Part shown: positions 1 through 6,706 of the stretch, piece after piece | Position numbering within the stretch: position 1 is the first letter of the stretch | Layout: every line of letters begins with the position of its first letter | Origin: Burkholderiales bacterium UBA1834 | Lineage (GTDB): Bacteria > Pseudomonadota > Gammaproteobacteria > Burkholderiales > Burkholderiaceae_C | Assembly (NCBI GenBank): GCA_002339015.1 | Contig: DDJC01000089.1 | Coordinates: 1-7,061 of the forward strand | Length of the DNA stretch: 7,061 bases | Reading direction: 5' to 3' | Program-made: the position numbers and the translations under genes | Notes under the pieces: generated by a model | Databases searched by the model: none | What the model was told of the DNA's origin: nothing | Seen by the model: only the letters and a program-made list of their open reading frames with translations

Positions 1-1227
1 CAGCGCGCGCACCGGGGTCCAGTCGTTGCCCAGGCCGCCAGCGAACTTGGAGAGCAGCGCGTTTTCCTTGATGGCTTCGTAGATGCCGTCGAGATCGTCA
101 GGCACGGTGGTCAGGTAGCAGCTGGACAGCTGCGAGCGGCGCGTGCCGGAGTTGAACAGCGTGGGGGTCGACGACATGAAGTCGAAGGACGACAGCACTT
201 CATAGAACTCGATGGCGCGCGTTTCGCGGTCGATTTCGCCCAGGGCCAGGCCCATGGCCACGCGCATGAAGAAGGCTTGCGGCAGTTCGATGCGCTCGCC
301 TTCGATGTGCAGGAAGTAACGGTCGTACAGGGTCTGCAGGCCGAGGTAGTCGAAGTTCAGGTCACGCTCGTGCTTGAGCGCAGCGCCCAGGCGGGCCAGG
401 TCGTATTGGCCGAGCTTTTCATCCAGCAGCTCGGCTTCGATGCCGCGCTTGATGAAGGTAGGAAAATAATCAGCGTAGCGCGTGGCCATGGCGGCGTGCG
501 TCACCTCTTCGCCGAGGATCTCGCGGCGGATGGTGTGCATCAGCAGGCGGGCGGTGGCGCGGGTGTAGGCCGGGTCGTGCTCGATGCGGGTGCGCGAGGC
601 CAGGATGGCGGCCTTGTAGACCTCGTCGATCGAGACGCCGTCGTACAGGTTGCGCTGCGTTTCGGCCAGGATGGGGGCGGCCTTGACGTCTTCGCCCAGG
701 CCTTCGCATGAGGATTCGATGAGGGCCTTGAGGCCGGCCAGATCCAGCGGCACGCGTTGGCCGCGGTCGATCACGGTCAGCGTGGGCAGGGCTTGTTCTT
801 GCTGTGCTTCGACGTGCTTGGCACGCTCTTGCGAACGGCGCTCGCGGTACAGCACGTAGGCGCGGGCGATTTCATGGTGGCCGCCGCGCATCAGGCCCAA
901 CTCGACCTGGTCCTGCACGTCCTCAATATGGAAGGTGCCGCCAGCAGGGCGCGAGCGCATCAGGCCACGAACCACAGCTTCGGTCAGTTGGTCCACGGTT
1001 TCGCGCACGGAGGCGGAGGCGGCGCCTTGCGTGCCATGAACGGCCAGGAAGGCCTTCATCAATGCCACGGCGATCTTGTTGGGCTCGAAGGACACGACCG
1101 CGCCATTGCGTCGGATGATCTGGTAGGCCGAGTAGGCCGACTGACGGGGAGATGCCCCGACTTCGGCGGTACTGCCGATCAGAACGGAAGATGGTGTGGA
1201 CGTGGCGCTGGGCGTGGACGTTTGCAT
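1..1227 (-). CDS. nrdA: Ribonucleoside-diphosphate reductase class I alpha subunit, N-terminal part (gene runs off the left edge)
   Basis: NrdA reduces ribonucleoside diphosphates to deoxyribonucleotides in the cytosol, using a radical supplied by the small subunit NrdB. The 409 visible residues begin at ATG 1227, preceded by AAGGGA five bases upstream. Residues about 36-130 form one ATP-cone (QIIRRNGAVVSFEPNKIA). Residues about 148-240 form a second, which resembles the single N-terminal cone of E. coli NrdA (RNLYDGVSIDEVYKAAI). The catalytic core follows, with STPTLFNSGTRRSQLSSCYL; Cys370 corresponds to the conserved active-site Cys225 of E. coli. The segment LSKFAGGLGNDWTPVRAL lies at the edge. 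The conserved Cys is about 145 residues further in than in E. coli, matching the tandem-cone Pseudomonas-type enzymes. The rest of the enzyme and nrdB lie outside the window. Family assignment is very secure; the allosteric behaviour of each cone is inferred. Confidence 0.97.
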   Translation of the reverse strand, partial: MQTSTPSATSTPSSVLIGSTAEVGASPRQSAYSAYQIIRRNGAVVSFEPNKIAVALMKAFLAVHGTQGAASASVRETVDQLTEAVVRGLMRSRPAGGTFHIEDVQDQVELGLMRGGHHEIARAYVLYRERRSQERAKHVEAQQEQALPTLTVIDRGQRVPLDLAGLKALIESSCEGLGEDVKAAPILAETQRNLYDGVSIDEVYKAAILASRTRIEHDPAYTRATARLLMHTIRREILGEEVTHAAMATRYADYFPTFIKRGIEAELLDEKLGQYDLARLGAALKHERDLNFDYLGLQTLYDRYFLHIEGERIELPQAFFMRVAMGLALGEIDRETRAIEFYEVLSSFDFMSSTPTLFNSGTRRSQLSSCYLTTVPDDLDGIYEAIKENALLSKFAGGLGNDWTPVRAL

Positions 1228-1232
1228 GGGAA

Positions 1233-1238
1233 TCCCTT
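1233..1238 (-). promoter_or_regulatory. Probable ribosome binding site of nrdA
   Basis: Read on the minus strand this is AAGGGA, five bases before the ATG at 1227. It is a moderate Shine-Dalgarno match at suitable spacing and supports this start. Confidence 0.6.
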
Positions 1239-1307
1239 CGAGGAAACAGCCCCGGTGGCGGGTGAACGACGGGGGCTGTGAGGCACAACGGAGCGCCTGA
1301 TGGCGCG

Positions 1308-1321
1308 GTGTCTGCAGACAC
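1308..1321. repeat. 14-bp perfect palindrome at the predicted nrdA transcription start
   Basis: GTGTCTGCAGACAC is a perfect palindrome centred at 1314.5. Its right half shares ACAC (1318-1321) with NrdR box 1, and it covers the predicted transcription start. It could be an additional protein site or simply fortuitous; no known motif is assigned. Confidence 0.5.
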
Positions 1322-1333
1322 TATATATGGTGT
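1318..1333. promoter_or_regulatory. NrdR box 1 (proximal to nrdA)
   Basis: The 16-mer ACACTATATATGGTGT fits the NrdR box consensus acaCwAtATaTwGtgt almost perfectly and is nearly palindromic. NrdR is the zinc-ribbon/ATP-cone repressor of ribonucleotide reductase genes. The box overlaps the predicted -10 element of the nrdA promoter, so binding should block RNA polymerase. The match and position are seen directly; repression is inferred from the known NrdR regulon. Confidence 0.9.
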
Positions 1334-1349
1334 TTGGTGCTCTGTTCAA
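1320..1349 (-). promoter_or_regulatory. Predicted sigma70-type promoter of nrdA
   Basis: Read on the minus strand, TTGAAC (1349-1344) matches the -35 consensus at four of six bases. It is followed by TATATA (1327-1322, 16-bp spacer) or TATAGT (1325-1320, 18-bp spacer) as the -10. Transcription would start near 1312-1316, giving a leader of about 85-90 nt before the nrdA ATG. A T-tract at 1386-1391 (an A-tract on the coding strand) lies upstream. The promoter is framed by the two NrdR boxes, which supports it independently. Confidence 0.7.
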
Positions 1350-1365
1350 GCACTACCTGTAGTGT
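1350..1365. promoter_or_regulatory. NrdR box 2 (distal to nrdA)
   Basis: The 16-mer GCACTACCTGTAGTGT keeps both outer half-sites (CACTA and TAGTGT) of the NrdR consensus but has a degenerate centre. Its centre lies 32 bp from that of box 1, about three helical turns. This is the paired arrangement usual for NrdR operators. It abuts the predicted -35 hexamer of nrdA. Confidence 0.85.
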
Positions 1366-1390
1366 CTGGGAGGGACTATAACGCCTTTTT

Positions 1391-1424
1391 TGATCGCCCC
1401 CGCATTTACGCGATCACAAGGGGG
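1391..1424. repeat. Interleaved inverted repeats between ampD and the nrdA promoter
   Basis: TGATCGC (1391-1397) is repeated inverted as GCGATCA (1410-1416). A CCCCC run (1397-1401) inside the first loop can pair with GGGGG (1420-1424) just outside it, so the arms interleave. The element lies 24-57 bases after the ampD stop and upstream of the nrdA promoter. On the ampD-sense strand the 7-bp stem is followed by A residues rather than U, so it is not a standard intrinsic terminator. It may be an operator, a structured mRNA end, or chance. No known motif fits. Confidence 0.45.
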
Positions 1425-1447
1425 AAATCACCCATGGTGCGCGGTCG

Positions 1448-2044
1448 TCACCGGGTGCGTGTGATGCCGTCCGGAAAGGCGGTTTCGGGCCATGCAAGTT
1501 GTTGTCGCAGGCCGCTCCAGTCGAAGGCGCGGCCAGGGTCTTCCTTGCGGCCGGGGGCCACATGTTCATGTCCAGCCACGTGCCGCAGATCGGGGTAGGC
1601 ATCGGCCATGGCCTGGAGCAGCAACGCGAGGGTGTTGTATTGAACGGGCTCGAACGGATGGTGTTCAAGGCCTTCGAGTTCGATGCCCACCGCGTAGTCG
1701 TTGCAGTTGTCGCGCCCACGCCAGGATGAGCGGCCAGCATGCCACGCCCGGTCGTTCACGGAGACGAACTGCACCAGTTCACCATCACGGCGGATCAGAA
1801 AATGGGCAGACACCTCCAGGCCCTGAATCTGCTGGAAATAGGGGTGGGCCTGCCAGTCGAGCTGGTTGGTGAAGAGTTGTTCGATTTCGGGGCCGCCATA
1901 CTGGCCGGGTGGCAGGCTGATGGAGTGCACAATGGCCAGGTCTATGGTCGTGCCTTTGGGGCGATGGCCATGGTTTGGGGAGGGGGCGTGTCGGGCCGCA
2001 GCGTACCAGCCCTTGTGCCACGGCGTGGGAGCGGCCTGGCTCAT
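1448..2044 (-). CDS. ampD: 1,6-anhydro-N-acetylmuramyl-L-alanine amidase AmpD
   Basis: AmpD is a cytosolic zinc amidase that removes the peptide from anhydro-muropeptides taken up during cell-wall recycling. In species with AmpR-controlled beta-lactamase, its loss causes derepression. The 198-residue protein has no signal peptide, fitting cytosolic AmpD rather than periplasmic relatives, and is close to E. coli AmpD in length. Zinc ligands by alignment to E. coli H34/H154/D164 are H40 (LAIVHSISLPPGQYGG), H159 and D169 (in GHEHVAPGRKEDPGRAFDW). E122 in NDYAVGIELEG and K167 match the catalytic residues. Its ATG at 2044 overlaps the pilR stop by four bases (ATGA), implying translational coupling. 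No terminator is seen after it. The amidase family is certain; AmpD rather than another Amidase_2 protein is very likely. Confidence 0.95.
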   Translation of the reverse strand: MSQAAPTPWHKGWYAAARHAPSPNHGHRPKGTTIDLAIVHSISLPPGQYGGPEIEQLFTNQLDWQAHPYFQQIQGLEVSAHFLIRRDGELVQFVSVNDRAWHAGRSSWRGRDNCNDYAVGIELEGLEHHPFEPVQYNTLALLLQAMADAYPDLRHVAGHEHVAPGRKEDPGRAFDWSGLRQQLAWPETAFPDGITRTR

Positions 2045-3663
2045 GTCAGTGGATCATGCTCGGTATCGCCAGGGTCGAATCGCTCCCCCAGTTCAACGCC
2101 TTGGGAGGTGACATGAACGCCCAGACGGGCCATGCGATAGCGCATCTGGCGCAGCGACAGGCCAAGGCTGGCGCCTGCAGCCGTGCGGTTGAGCCGGCAC
2201 TTCTCAAGGGCGCGCACGAGGATGTCGCGTTCGATCTGGTCCAGGTGTGCGGCCAGGTCCGTGGGCAGTTCGGGCTCCGTGCCTTGAGTGCCGCGAACTG
2301 AAGGTGAGAGTGCTGCGGGCAGCATCGCCTCGGGCGCGGCCGGAACCGACATGGGTGTGGTCGTGTAGGGTTCAGGTGCCGGTGCCAGGTGACCATGCAG
2401 CCCCAGATCTTCTGCGCCGATCTGGTGGTCGGTGCTCAGGGCCACGGCACGGTGCAGGATGTTCTCCAGCTCGCGCACGTTGCCAGGGAAACTGTAGCGC
2501 TGCAGTGCTTCTTGGGCCGAAGGTGCCAGTTGCGGCACCGTGCTGTGGCCGCTCTCGTCGGTGATGCGGCGCAGCACCTGGTCACAGATCAGCGGCAGGT
2601 CTTCCAGGCGGTCGCGCAGTGCCGGCAGGGGTATCTGGATGACGTTGAGACGGTAGAACAAGTCTTGCCGAAAGCGCCCGGCTTGCACCTCACGTGCCAG
2701 ATCCTTGTGGGTGGCGCTGAGTATGCGCACATCCACCGGAATCTCGGAGATCGCGCCGACAGGCCGCACAGCGCGCTCCTGGATGGCGCGAAGCAGCTTG
2801 GACTGCATCTGCAGGGGCAGGTCGCCGATCTCGTCGAGGAAGAGTGTGCCCCCACGGGCGGCCTGGAAGAAGCCTTCGCGATCTTCCTGCGCGCCGGTGA
2901 AGGCGCCTTTGCGGTAGCCGAAGAACTCGGCCTCGAGCAGTTGCTCCGGAATGGCCCCGCAGTTGACGGCGATGAAGGGTTGTCCGTGACGTGTGCCGAC
3001 ATCGTGGATGGCCCGTGCGACCAGCTCTTTGCCTGTGCCCGACTCGCCCCACAGCAGTACTGGGGCCATGGACCGGGAGACCTTCTCTATCAACTGGCGC
3101 ACGTGCTCAATGGCGCGCGAGCGCCCGGTCAAACGTGCAAGGGCAGCGTTGGCCACGGGCAGTGCCGGCGCTGCGGCAGGCTCCACCGAGCCACTCGGCG
3201 GGGGCGTCGTTCCTGGTGGAGCCTTGCGCGTCGGCCCGCTGGCAATGGCCTGGCTGAGCTCGCGCAGCGCGGGTGCAACCGTGTCCTTGGATGACAGCGC
3301 AGCGGCCACGACGGCGCGGAACTGCTTGAGGTCCACCGGCTTGGTGAGGTAGTCGAACGCGCCGGCCTTGAGGGCTTCCACCGCGTTCTCGGCCGAGCCG
3401 TAGGCGGTGATGACGATGGCCTTCTCGCGCCGGCCGATCGACTCGAGGTGCCGCAGCAGGTCGATCCCGGTGCCATCGGGCAGGCGCATGTCGGTGATGA
3501 TGGCGTCGAAGGCGTGATCTTCCAGGGCCAGGCGTGCATCGTCCACACTGGCCGCGGTTTCGACGTCATAACCTTCACGCAGCAATGTGAGCTCGTACAG
3601 GGTGCGCAGGTCGGGCTCGTCGTCCACGACCAGCAGTCGGCTGGGAGAGGCGGATGCGCTCAT
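2041..3663 (-). CDS. pilR: Sigma54-dependent response regulator PilR (NtrC family)
   Basis: PilR is the cytosolic partner of PilS and, in Pseudomonas, activates sigma54 transcription of the type IV pilin gene. The 540-residue product starts at ATG 3663, which overlaps the pilS stop by four bases. The receiver domain (about 8-123) has acidic pocket D14/D15, phospho-acceptor D58, T86 and K108. The AAA+ domain (about 178-415) has Walker A GESGTGKE (206-213), the sigma54-contacting GAFTGA loop (253-258), Walker B LFLDE (274-278), and arginines R332/R338 in FRQDLFYRLN. The C-terminal Fis-type helix-turn-helix (about 475-517) contains LNRTAAGASLGLSLRQMRYR, close to PilR. Pro/Ala-rich linkers (143-170 and about 425-474) and a 23-residue acidic tail make it longer than the roughly 445-residue Pseudomonas PilR. 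The name rests on the PilS partner and HTH; another NtrC-type regulator is less likely. Confidence 0.92.
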   Translation of the reverse strand: MSASASPSRLLVVDDEPDLRTLYELTLLREGYDVETAASVDDARLALEDHAFDAIITDMRLPDGTGIDLLRHLESIGRREKAIVITAYGSAENAVEALKAGAFDYLTKPVDLKQFRAVVAAALSSKDTVAPALRELSQAIASGPTRKAPPGTTPPPSGSVEPAAAPALPVANAALARLTGRSRAIEHVRQLIEKVSRSMAPVLLWGESGTGKELVARAIHDVGTRHGQPFIAVNCGAIPEQLLEAEFFGYRKGAFTGAQEDREGFFQAARGGTLFLDEIGDLPLQMQSKLLRAIQERAVRPVGAISEIPVDVRILSATHKDLAREVQAGRFRQDLFYRLNVIQIPLPALRDRLEDLPLICDQVLRRITDESGHSTVPQLAPSAQEALQRYSFPGNVRELENILHRAVALSTDHQIGAEDLGLHGHLAPAPEPYTTTPMSVPAAPEAMLPAALSPSVRGTQGTEPELPTDLAAHLDQIERDILVRALEKCRLNRTAAGASLGLSLRQMRYRMARLGVHVTSQGVELGERFDPGDTEHDPLT

Positions 3664-5522
3664 GGTGGGGCAGTACCGGCGAAATCGGCCAGGGGCATGA
3701 CGATGTAGAACTCGTTGCGATGACGCTGCGTGGGGGGATGGGCACGAAAATCGATGGATGCGCCATACCGCTCGCACAGTTCACGGCAAATGTACAGGCC
3801 CAGGCCGGTGCCACGGCTGCGCGTGGAGAAGAAGGGCTCGAAAAGCGAGCGCTCGATCTGTCCTTCGATCACCAACCCGTCGCTGAAGACGGACACCAGC
3901 GCCTGGGGCGGATGGTCCTGCAGGATCATCAACTGCGCCTCTACACGGATGGCGCCAGGCTGGCTGCTGCCATGGCGCAGCGCGTTGTCCATCAGGTTGA
4001 CCAGCACGCGGCGAAAGTGTTCTGGCTCGAAGTACACCCGCGCCGGGGTGCCAAGTTCGCGCGGAGGCAGTCCGCTGATGTTCAGGGCCAGCAGTGAGGC
4101 ATTCGCGGGCACAGGGTGCAGCTTGAGCCATTCGTCGACCACCGCACGCAGCAAGCGTTCCAGATCGATGGCAGGGGCCTGCGCCCGGGCGCCCGGCGCC
4201 ACCGCCAGGATGTCGTCCACGATGCGCTTGAGGCGCTCGACGTTGTCGGCCACCATGGTGGTCAACCGCTGCTGTGGCGCGTTGATGGCATCTTCCGCGA
4301 GCAGGGCATTGGCTTGGGCGATGGCGGCCAGCGGGTTGCGGATCTCGTGCGCGATGCCGGCGGACATGCGGCCCATCGCGGCCAGCTTGTCCTGGCGCAC
4401 ACGGGCCTGCACGGTACGCAAGTCTTCAAGGAAGACCACGCAGACGTCGTCTTGGTTGGGGATGTCGCGTCCGCGCGTGAATTTCAGGCGCATGCGCAGC
4501 ACGCGACGGGTGTGATCGTCGAAAGTGATCTGGAGCTCGCGGGAATCGTCCAGCCGGCGGGGCTGTGTGAAGGCCTGTTCGATGGCCTTGACCAGTGGTT
4601 CCCAGGCGGGCACGCCGCGAAGCTGGAAGGGGGCGGGTGGCGTGAGGCCGTGGGCTGACAACAGCTTGCGCGCGGACGGGTTGGCCGTGCGCACGCGCCC
4701 ATGCCGGTCCACGGCCAGTACGCCCTCGGGCATCTCTTCAATGACCAGGCGGTTGAGCTGTGCCTGCTGGCGAGCCAGCTCCATGCTGCCGCGTGCGCTG
4801 CGCTGCTCGCGTGCCAGGCGGGACGAGAGTTCGCTGACCAGCAAGGCCACGGCGAACAGGCCGAATCCAGTCAGGCCAGCGGGGGTGAGCGAAGCGATGC
4901 TGTCGCGCAGGGCACCTTCGATGATGGCCCCGGTCAAAAGGATCAGGGTGGCCGCGGCGGCGGCGGCCAGTGCCAGGAAGCGGGGCATCAGCACCGCAGT
5001 CATCAACACCGGCAAGGCCATCAGGGCGGCCGTGTTGATGTTGAAGCCGCTGTCAAGAAAGCTGAGGACGGCGAAGCTGCCCAGGTCCACGCCGATTGTG
5101 GCCAGCGCTTGTCTGGTCGACAGGCGCATCTCGGCCGCCAGCTTGTCCAGGCGCTGGGAGGGCCACCACCACCACAGCAGTGCCAAGCTGGCGTACCCGA
5201 TGGCCACAGTGAGAATCTGAGGATTGAGGCTGCGGCTGAACAGAGCCGAGGTGATCACCCCCATGATGAGCAGGACGCCCAGGGCCGCACGGGCCGCGAG
5301 AAAGGCGCGGTACATGCGGGCATAAGGAGCGCCTTCAAGCCGAAGGCCGCGTACAGGTTCGGAGACGGGTTCACTCGGGCTTTTCCACCAGCGCATCGAG
5401 GTGGCCCGAGGCTCGCCGGCGGGGGCTGCAGTTTCGCCCAGTTCGCTGAACCATGACGCTGCGCCCTCCGCTGCCTGCGTGATGGCGAGGTCCTCCGGCG
5501 CAGGGGCGGGGCGGCTGCTCAT
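3660..5522 (-). CDS. pilS: Membrane sensor histidine kinase PilS
   Basis: PilS is the inner-membrane kinase that phosphorylates PilR. The 620-residue protein has a hydrophilic Pro/Ala/Glu-rich N-terminus (1-70), then about six membrane segments (near 72-94, 102-120, 141-157, 165-180, 182-201, 215-231). A PAS-like region follows (about 255-370, from LNRLVIEEMPEGVLAVDRHG). The H-box MGRMSAGIAHEIRNPLAA has phospho-acceptor H392. The ATPase domain has N-box VNLMDNALRHG (N509, N513) and G-box RSRGTGLGLYICRELCERYG. The D-box reads FSDGLVI (546-552) where DxGxG is usual. The start at 5522 is 15 bases after the previous stop and has no clear Shine-Dalgarno sequence; M43 or M70 are alternative starts. 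Topology and adjacency to pilR match Pseudomonas PilS, whose membrane region senses pilin. No pilin gene is present here. Confidence 0.93.
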   Translation of the reverse strand: MSSRPAPAPEDLAITQAAEGAASWFSELGETAAPAGEPRATSMRWWKSPSEPVSEPVRGLRLEGAPYARMYRAFLAARAALGVLLIMGVITSALFSRSLNPQILTVAIGYASLALLWWWWPSQRLDKLAAEMRLSTRQALATIGVDLGSFAVLSFLDSGFNINTAALMALPVLMTAVLMPRFLALAAAAAATLILLTGAIIEGALRDSIASLTPAGLTGFGLFAVALLVSELSSRLAREQRSARGSMELARQQAQLNRLVIEEMPEGVLAVDRHGRVRTANPSARKLLSAHGLTPPAPFQLRGVPAWEPLVKAIEQAFTQPRRLDDSRELQITFDDHTRRVLRMRLKFTRGRDIPNQDDVCVVFLEDLRTVQARVRQDKLAAMGRMSAGIAHEIRNPLAAIAQANALLAEDAINAPQQRLTTMVADNVERLKRIVDDILAVAPGARAQAPAIDLERLLRAVVDEWLKLHPVPANASLLALNISGLPPRELGTPARVYFEPEHFRRVLVNLMDNALRHGSSQPGAIRVEAQLMILQDHPPQALVSVFSDGLVIEGQIERSLFEPFFSTRSRGTGLGLYICRELCERYGASIDFRAHPPTQRHRNEFYIVMPLADFAGTAPP

Positions 5523-5537
5523 GGCGTGACGTGACGA

Positions 5538-5831
5538 TCAGGCCGCATCGCTCCTGGACCCCAGGCGTCGATGTTCGGCGCTGCAAAAAAATTGGCCGCC
5601 GTCATGCTTCGGGCCGGCCAAGGCTTCACTGTACGGCAGGTGTACGCCGCAGTGGGCGCAGGGCACGACGTCCTGCGCGTGATCGCCACCCTGCTGCGTC
5701 GCAGGGCGAGATGCCTGCGAGGGGGGCGGCTGCTTCGCTTCAGTGGGCTTGCGCCTGGTGCCTCGCAGCCGGGACAGTGGGGCCCAGAGTACCCCGACGA
5801 TCAACAGCGCGAGCAGCAAAAACTTGGTCAT
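5538..5831 (-). CDS. PP0621-like small membrane-anchored protein with a C-terminal Cys motif
   Basis: This gene encodes 97 residues of unknown function. It begins MTKFLLLALLIVGVLWAPLS, a single hydrophobic segment (about 3-18) with a basic stretch after it (RLRGTRRK), which suggests an N-terminal anchor with the rest in the cytosol. A Pro/Gln/Ala linker (about 29-55) leads to a compact motif with CAHCGVHLP (C58, C61) and FFCSAEHRRLG (C83, H87), probably binding a zinc ion. The layout resembles the PP0621 family often found next to pilS in betaproteobacteria (from memory, not searched). The frame is open upstream to an ATG at 6065, but that part overlaps ypjD and looks non-coding, so ATG 5831, 26 bases after ypjD, is chosen. 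The Shine-Dalgarno sequence is weak. Confidence 0.8.
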   Translation of the reverse strand: MTKFLLLALLIVGVLWAPLSRLRGTRRKPTEAKQPPPSQASRPATQQGGDHAQDVVPCAHCGVHLPYSEALAGPKHDGGQFFCSAEHRRLGSRSDAA

Positions 5832-5857
5832 CTTGGCATGCAGCAGTAGCCGGCCGG

Positions 5858-6706
5858 TCAGAAGCCGGCAGGTGGCTGGCGGTTCAGCAACACTTCCAGC
5901 ACGAAACGAGAGCCCACATAGGCCAGCAGCAGCAAGGCTGAACCGGCATACAGCCAGCCGATGGCGGTCTTGCCGCGCCAGCCCAGCCAGTACCTGCCGG
6001 CCAGCAGCACGGCGAATACGGACCATGACATGATCGAAAACAGAGTCTTGTGGTCCCATCGCCACGGATCGGCGAACAGCGTCCCCAGGATCAGCGTGAG
6101 TGTGAGCACCACGAAACCGGCCAGCACGAAGCGCAGCGTGAGCGATTCAAGTTTGAGCAAGGGAATGCTGGGTGCCCTGCGCACCGTGCCGAGGGTCTTG
6201 TCCCTCAGGCGACGTTCGGCCAGGCGCCACATCATGGCGTGCAGCAGGGCGGCGCCGAACAGCCCATACGAGGCGATGCCCAGCACCCAATGCAGCGGGG
6301 CCAGCCCATGTTCGATGGAGGGGTGCTCCTGCCCTGGATAGAGAAAAGCCAGTGCCACGGCGGTGGCGGCCAGCACGGCCAGGCTGCGACGGATCGTCTG
6401 CGAATCGAGCTGCAGGCGTTCCCAGGCGTAGATGGCCAGCACCAGCCATGAGGTGACCGACAAGGCGGGGGCGAACCCGAAGCGGGCCACCAGCACGGGC
6501 GCGCTCCAGTCGAAAGCCTCTGAAATGATGGCCACGGCATGCGCCAGCCAACCGAAGGCCAGCAGCCACCAGGCCTGGTCCGGGCGGTGCGAGTCGCTCG
6601 CCTCGGATTCCAGTGCGGGGCGCGCTGGCCATGCTGCGGCCAGGCCATAAGCGCCTGCCGCCAGCACGGTGGATGCAAGAGGCAGCAGGCTGGACGATAA
6701 AATCAT
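5858..6706 (-). CDS. ypjD: YpjD/CcsA-family inner-membrane protein (cytochrome c assembly-like)
   Basis: The 282-residue product has about eight predicted membrane segments (near 3-25, 46-64, 80-95, 107-122, 135-158, 190-210, 221-240, 250-270), the architecture of the cytochrome c assembly (CcsA/HemX) superfamily. Candidate haem-handling histidines are H139 (LAPLHWVLG) and H219 (PWRWDHKTLFSIMSW), the latter in the Trp-rich region characteristic of the family. The gene lies back to back with ffh, as ypjD does in E. coli, which supports the name. The role of YpjD is not well established, and a true CcsA function is only inferred from fold. The start at 6706 has GAGG directly abutting the ATG with no spacing, which is unusual; the frame remains open upstream to 7009 but that part is antisense to ffh. 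It is probably the first gene of the unit leading to ampD. Confidence 0.88.
   Translation of the reverse strand: MILSSSLLPLASTVLAAGAYGLAAAWPARPALESEASDSHRPDQAWWLLAFGWLAHAVAIISEAFDWSAPVLVARFGFAPALSVTSWLVLAIYAWERLQLDSQTIRRSLAVLAATAVALAFLYPGQEHPSIEHGLAPLHWVLGIASYGLFGAALLHAMMWRLAERRLRDKTLGTVRRAPSIPLLKLESLTLRFVLAGFVVLTLTLILGTLFADPWRWDHKTLFSIMSWSVFAVLLAGRYWLGWRGKTAIGWLYAGSALLLLAYVGSRFVLEVLLNRQPPAGF

Noticed and set aside
819..832. Sigma54-like TGGCAC...TTGC on the plus strand
   Set aside because: The GG-to-GC spacing is nine rather than ten bases, and it lies inside nrdA on the non-coding strand with no gene to drive.
1386..1416. Intrinsic terminator after ampD
   Set aside because: The T-run precedes the stem on the plus strand. 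In the ampD-sense direction the stem is followed by A residues, so there is no U-tract, and no plus-strand gene enters this region.
1390..1419. FNR/ANR-type box (TTGAT...ATCAA)
   Set aside because: The half-sites are 12 bp apart rather than 4, and the right half reads ATCACAA.
2389..3294. Long open frame (301 codons) on the plus strand opposite pilR
   Set aside because: It is antisense to a well-supported NtrC-family gene in GC-rich DNA, where such open frames are common. Its translation shows no recognisable domain. The same applies to plus-strand frames at 277-711, 757-1281, 3654-4097 and 4701-5456.
3664..3777. N-terminal extension of PilR to an ATG at 3777
   Set aside because: The extra 38 residues overlap the end of pilS and lie before the start of the receiver domain. 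ATG 3663 gives a typical N-terminus and an ATGA overlap.
5832..6065. Upstream extension of the PP0621-like protein
   Set aside because: It overlaps the ypjD coding sequence and has no family-like sequence. The hydrophobic N-terminus MTKFLLLALL begins at 5831.
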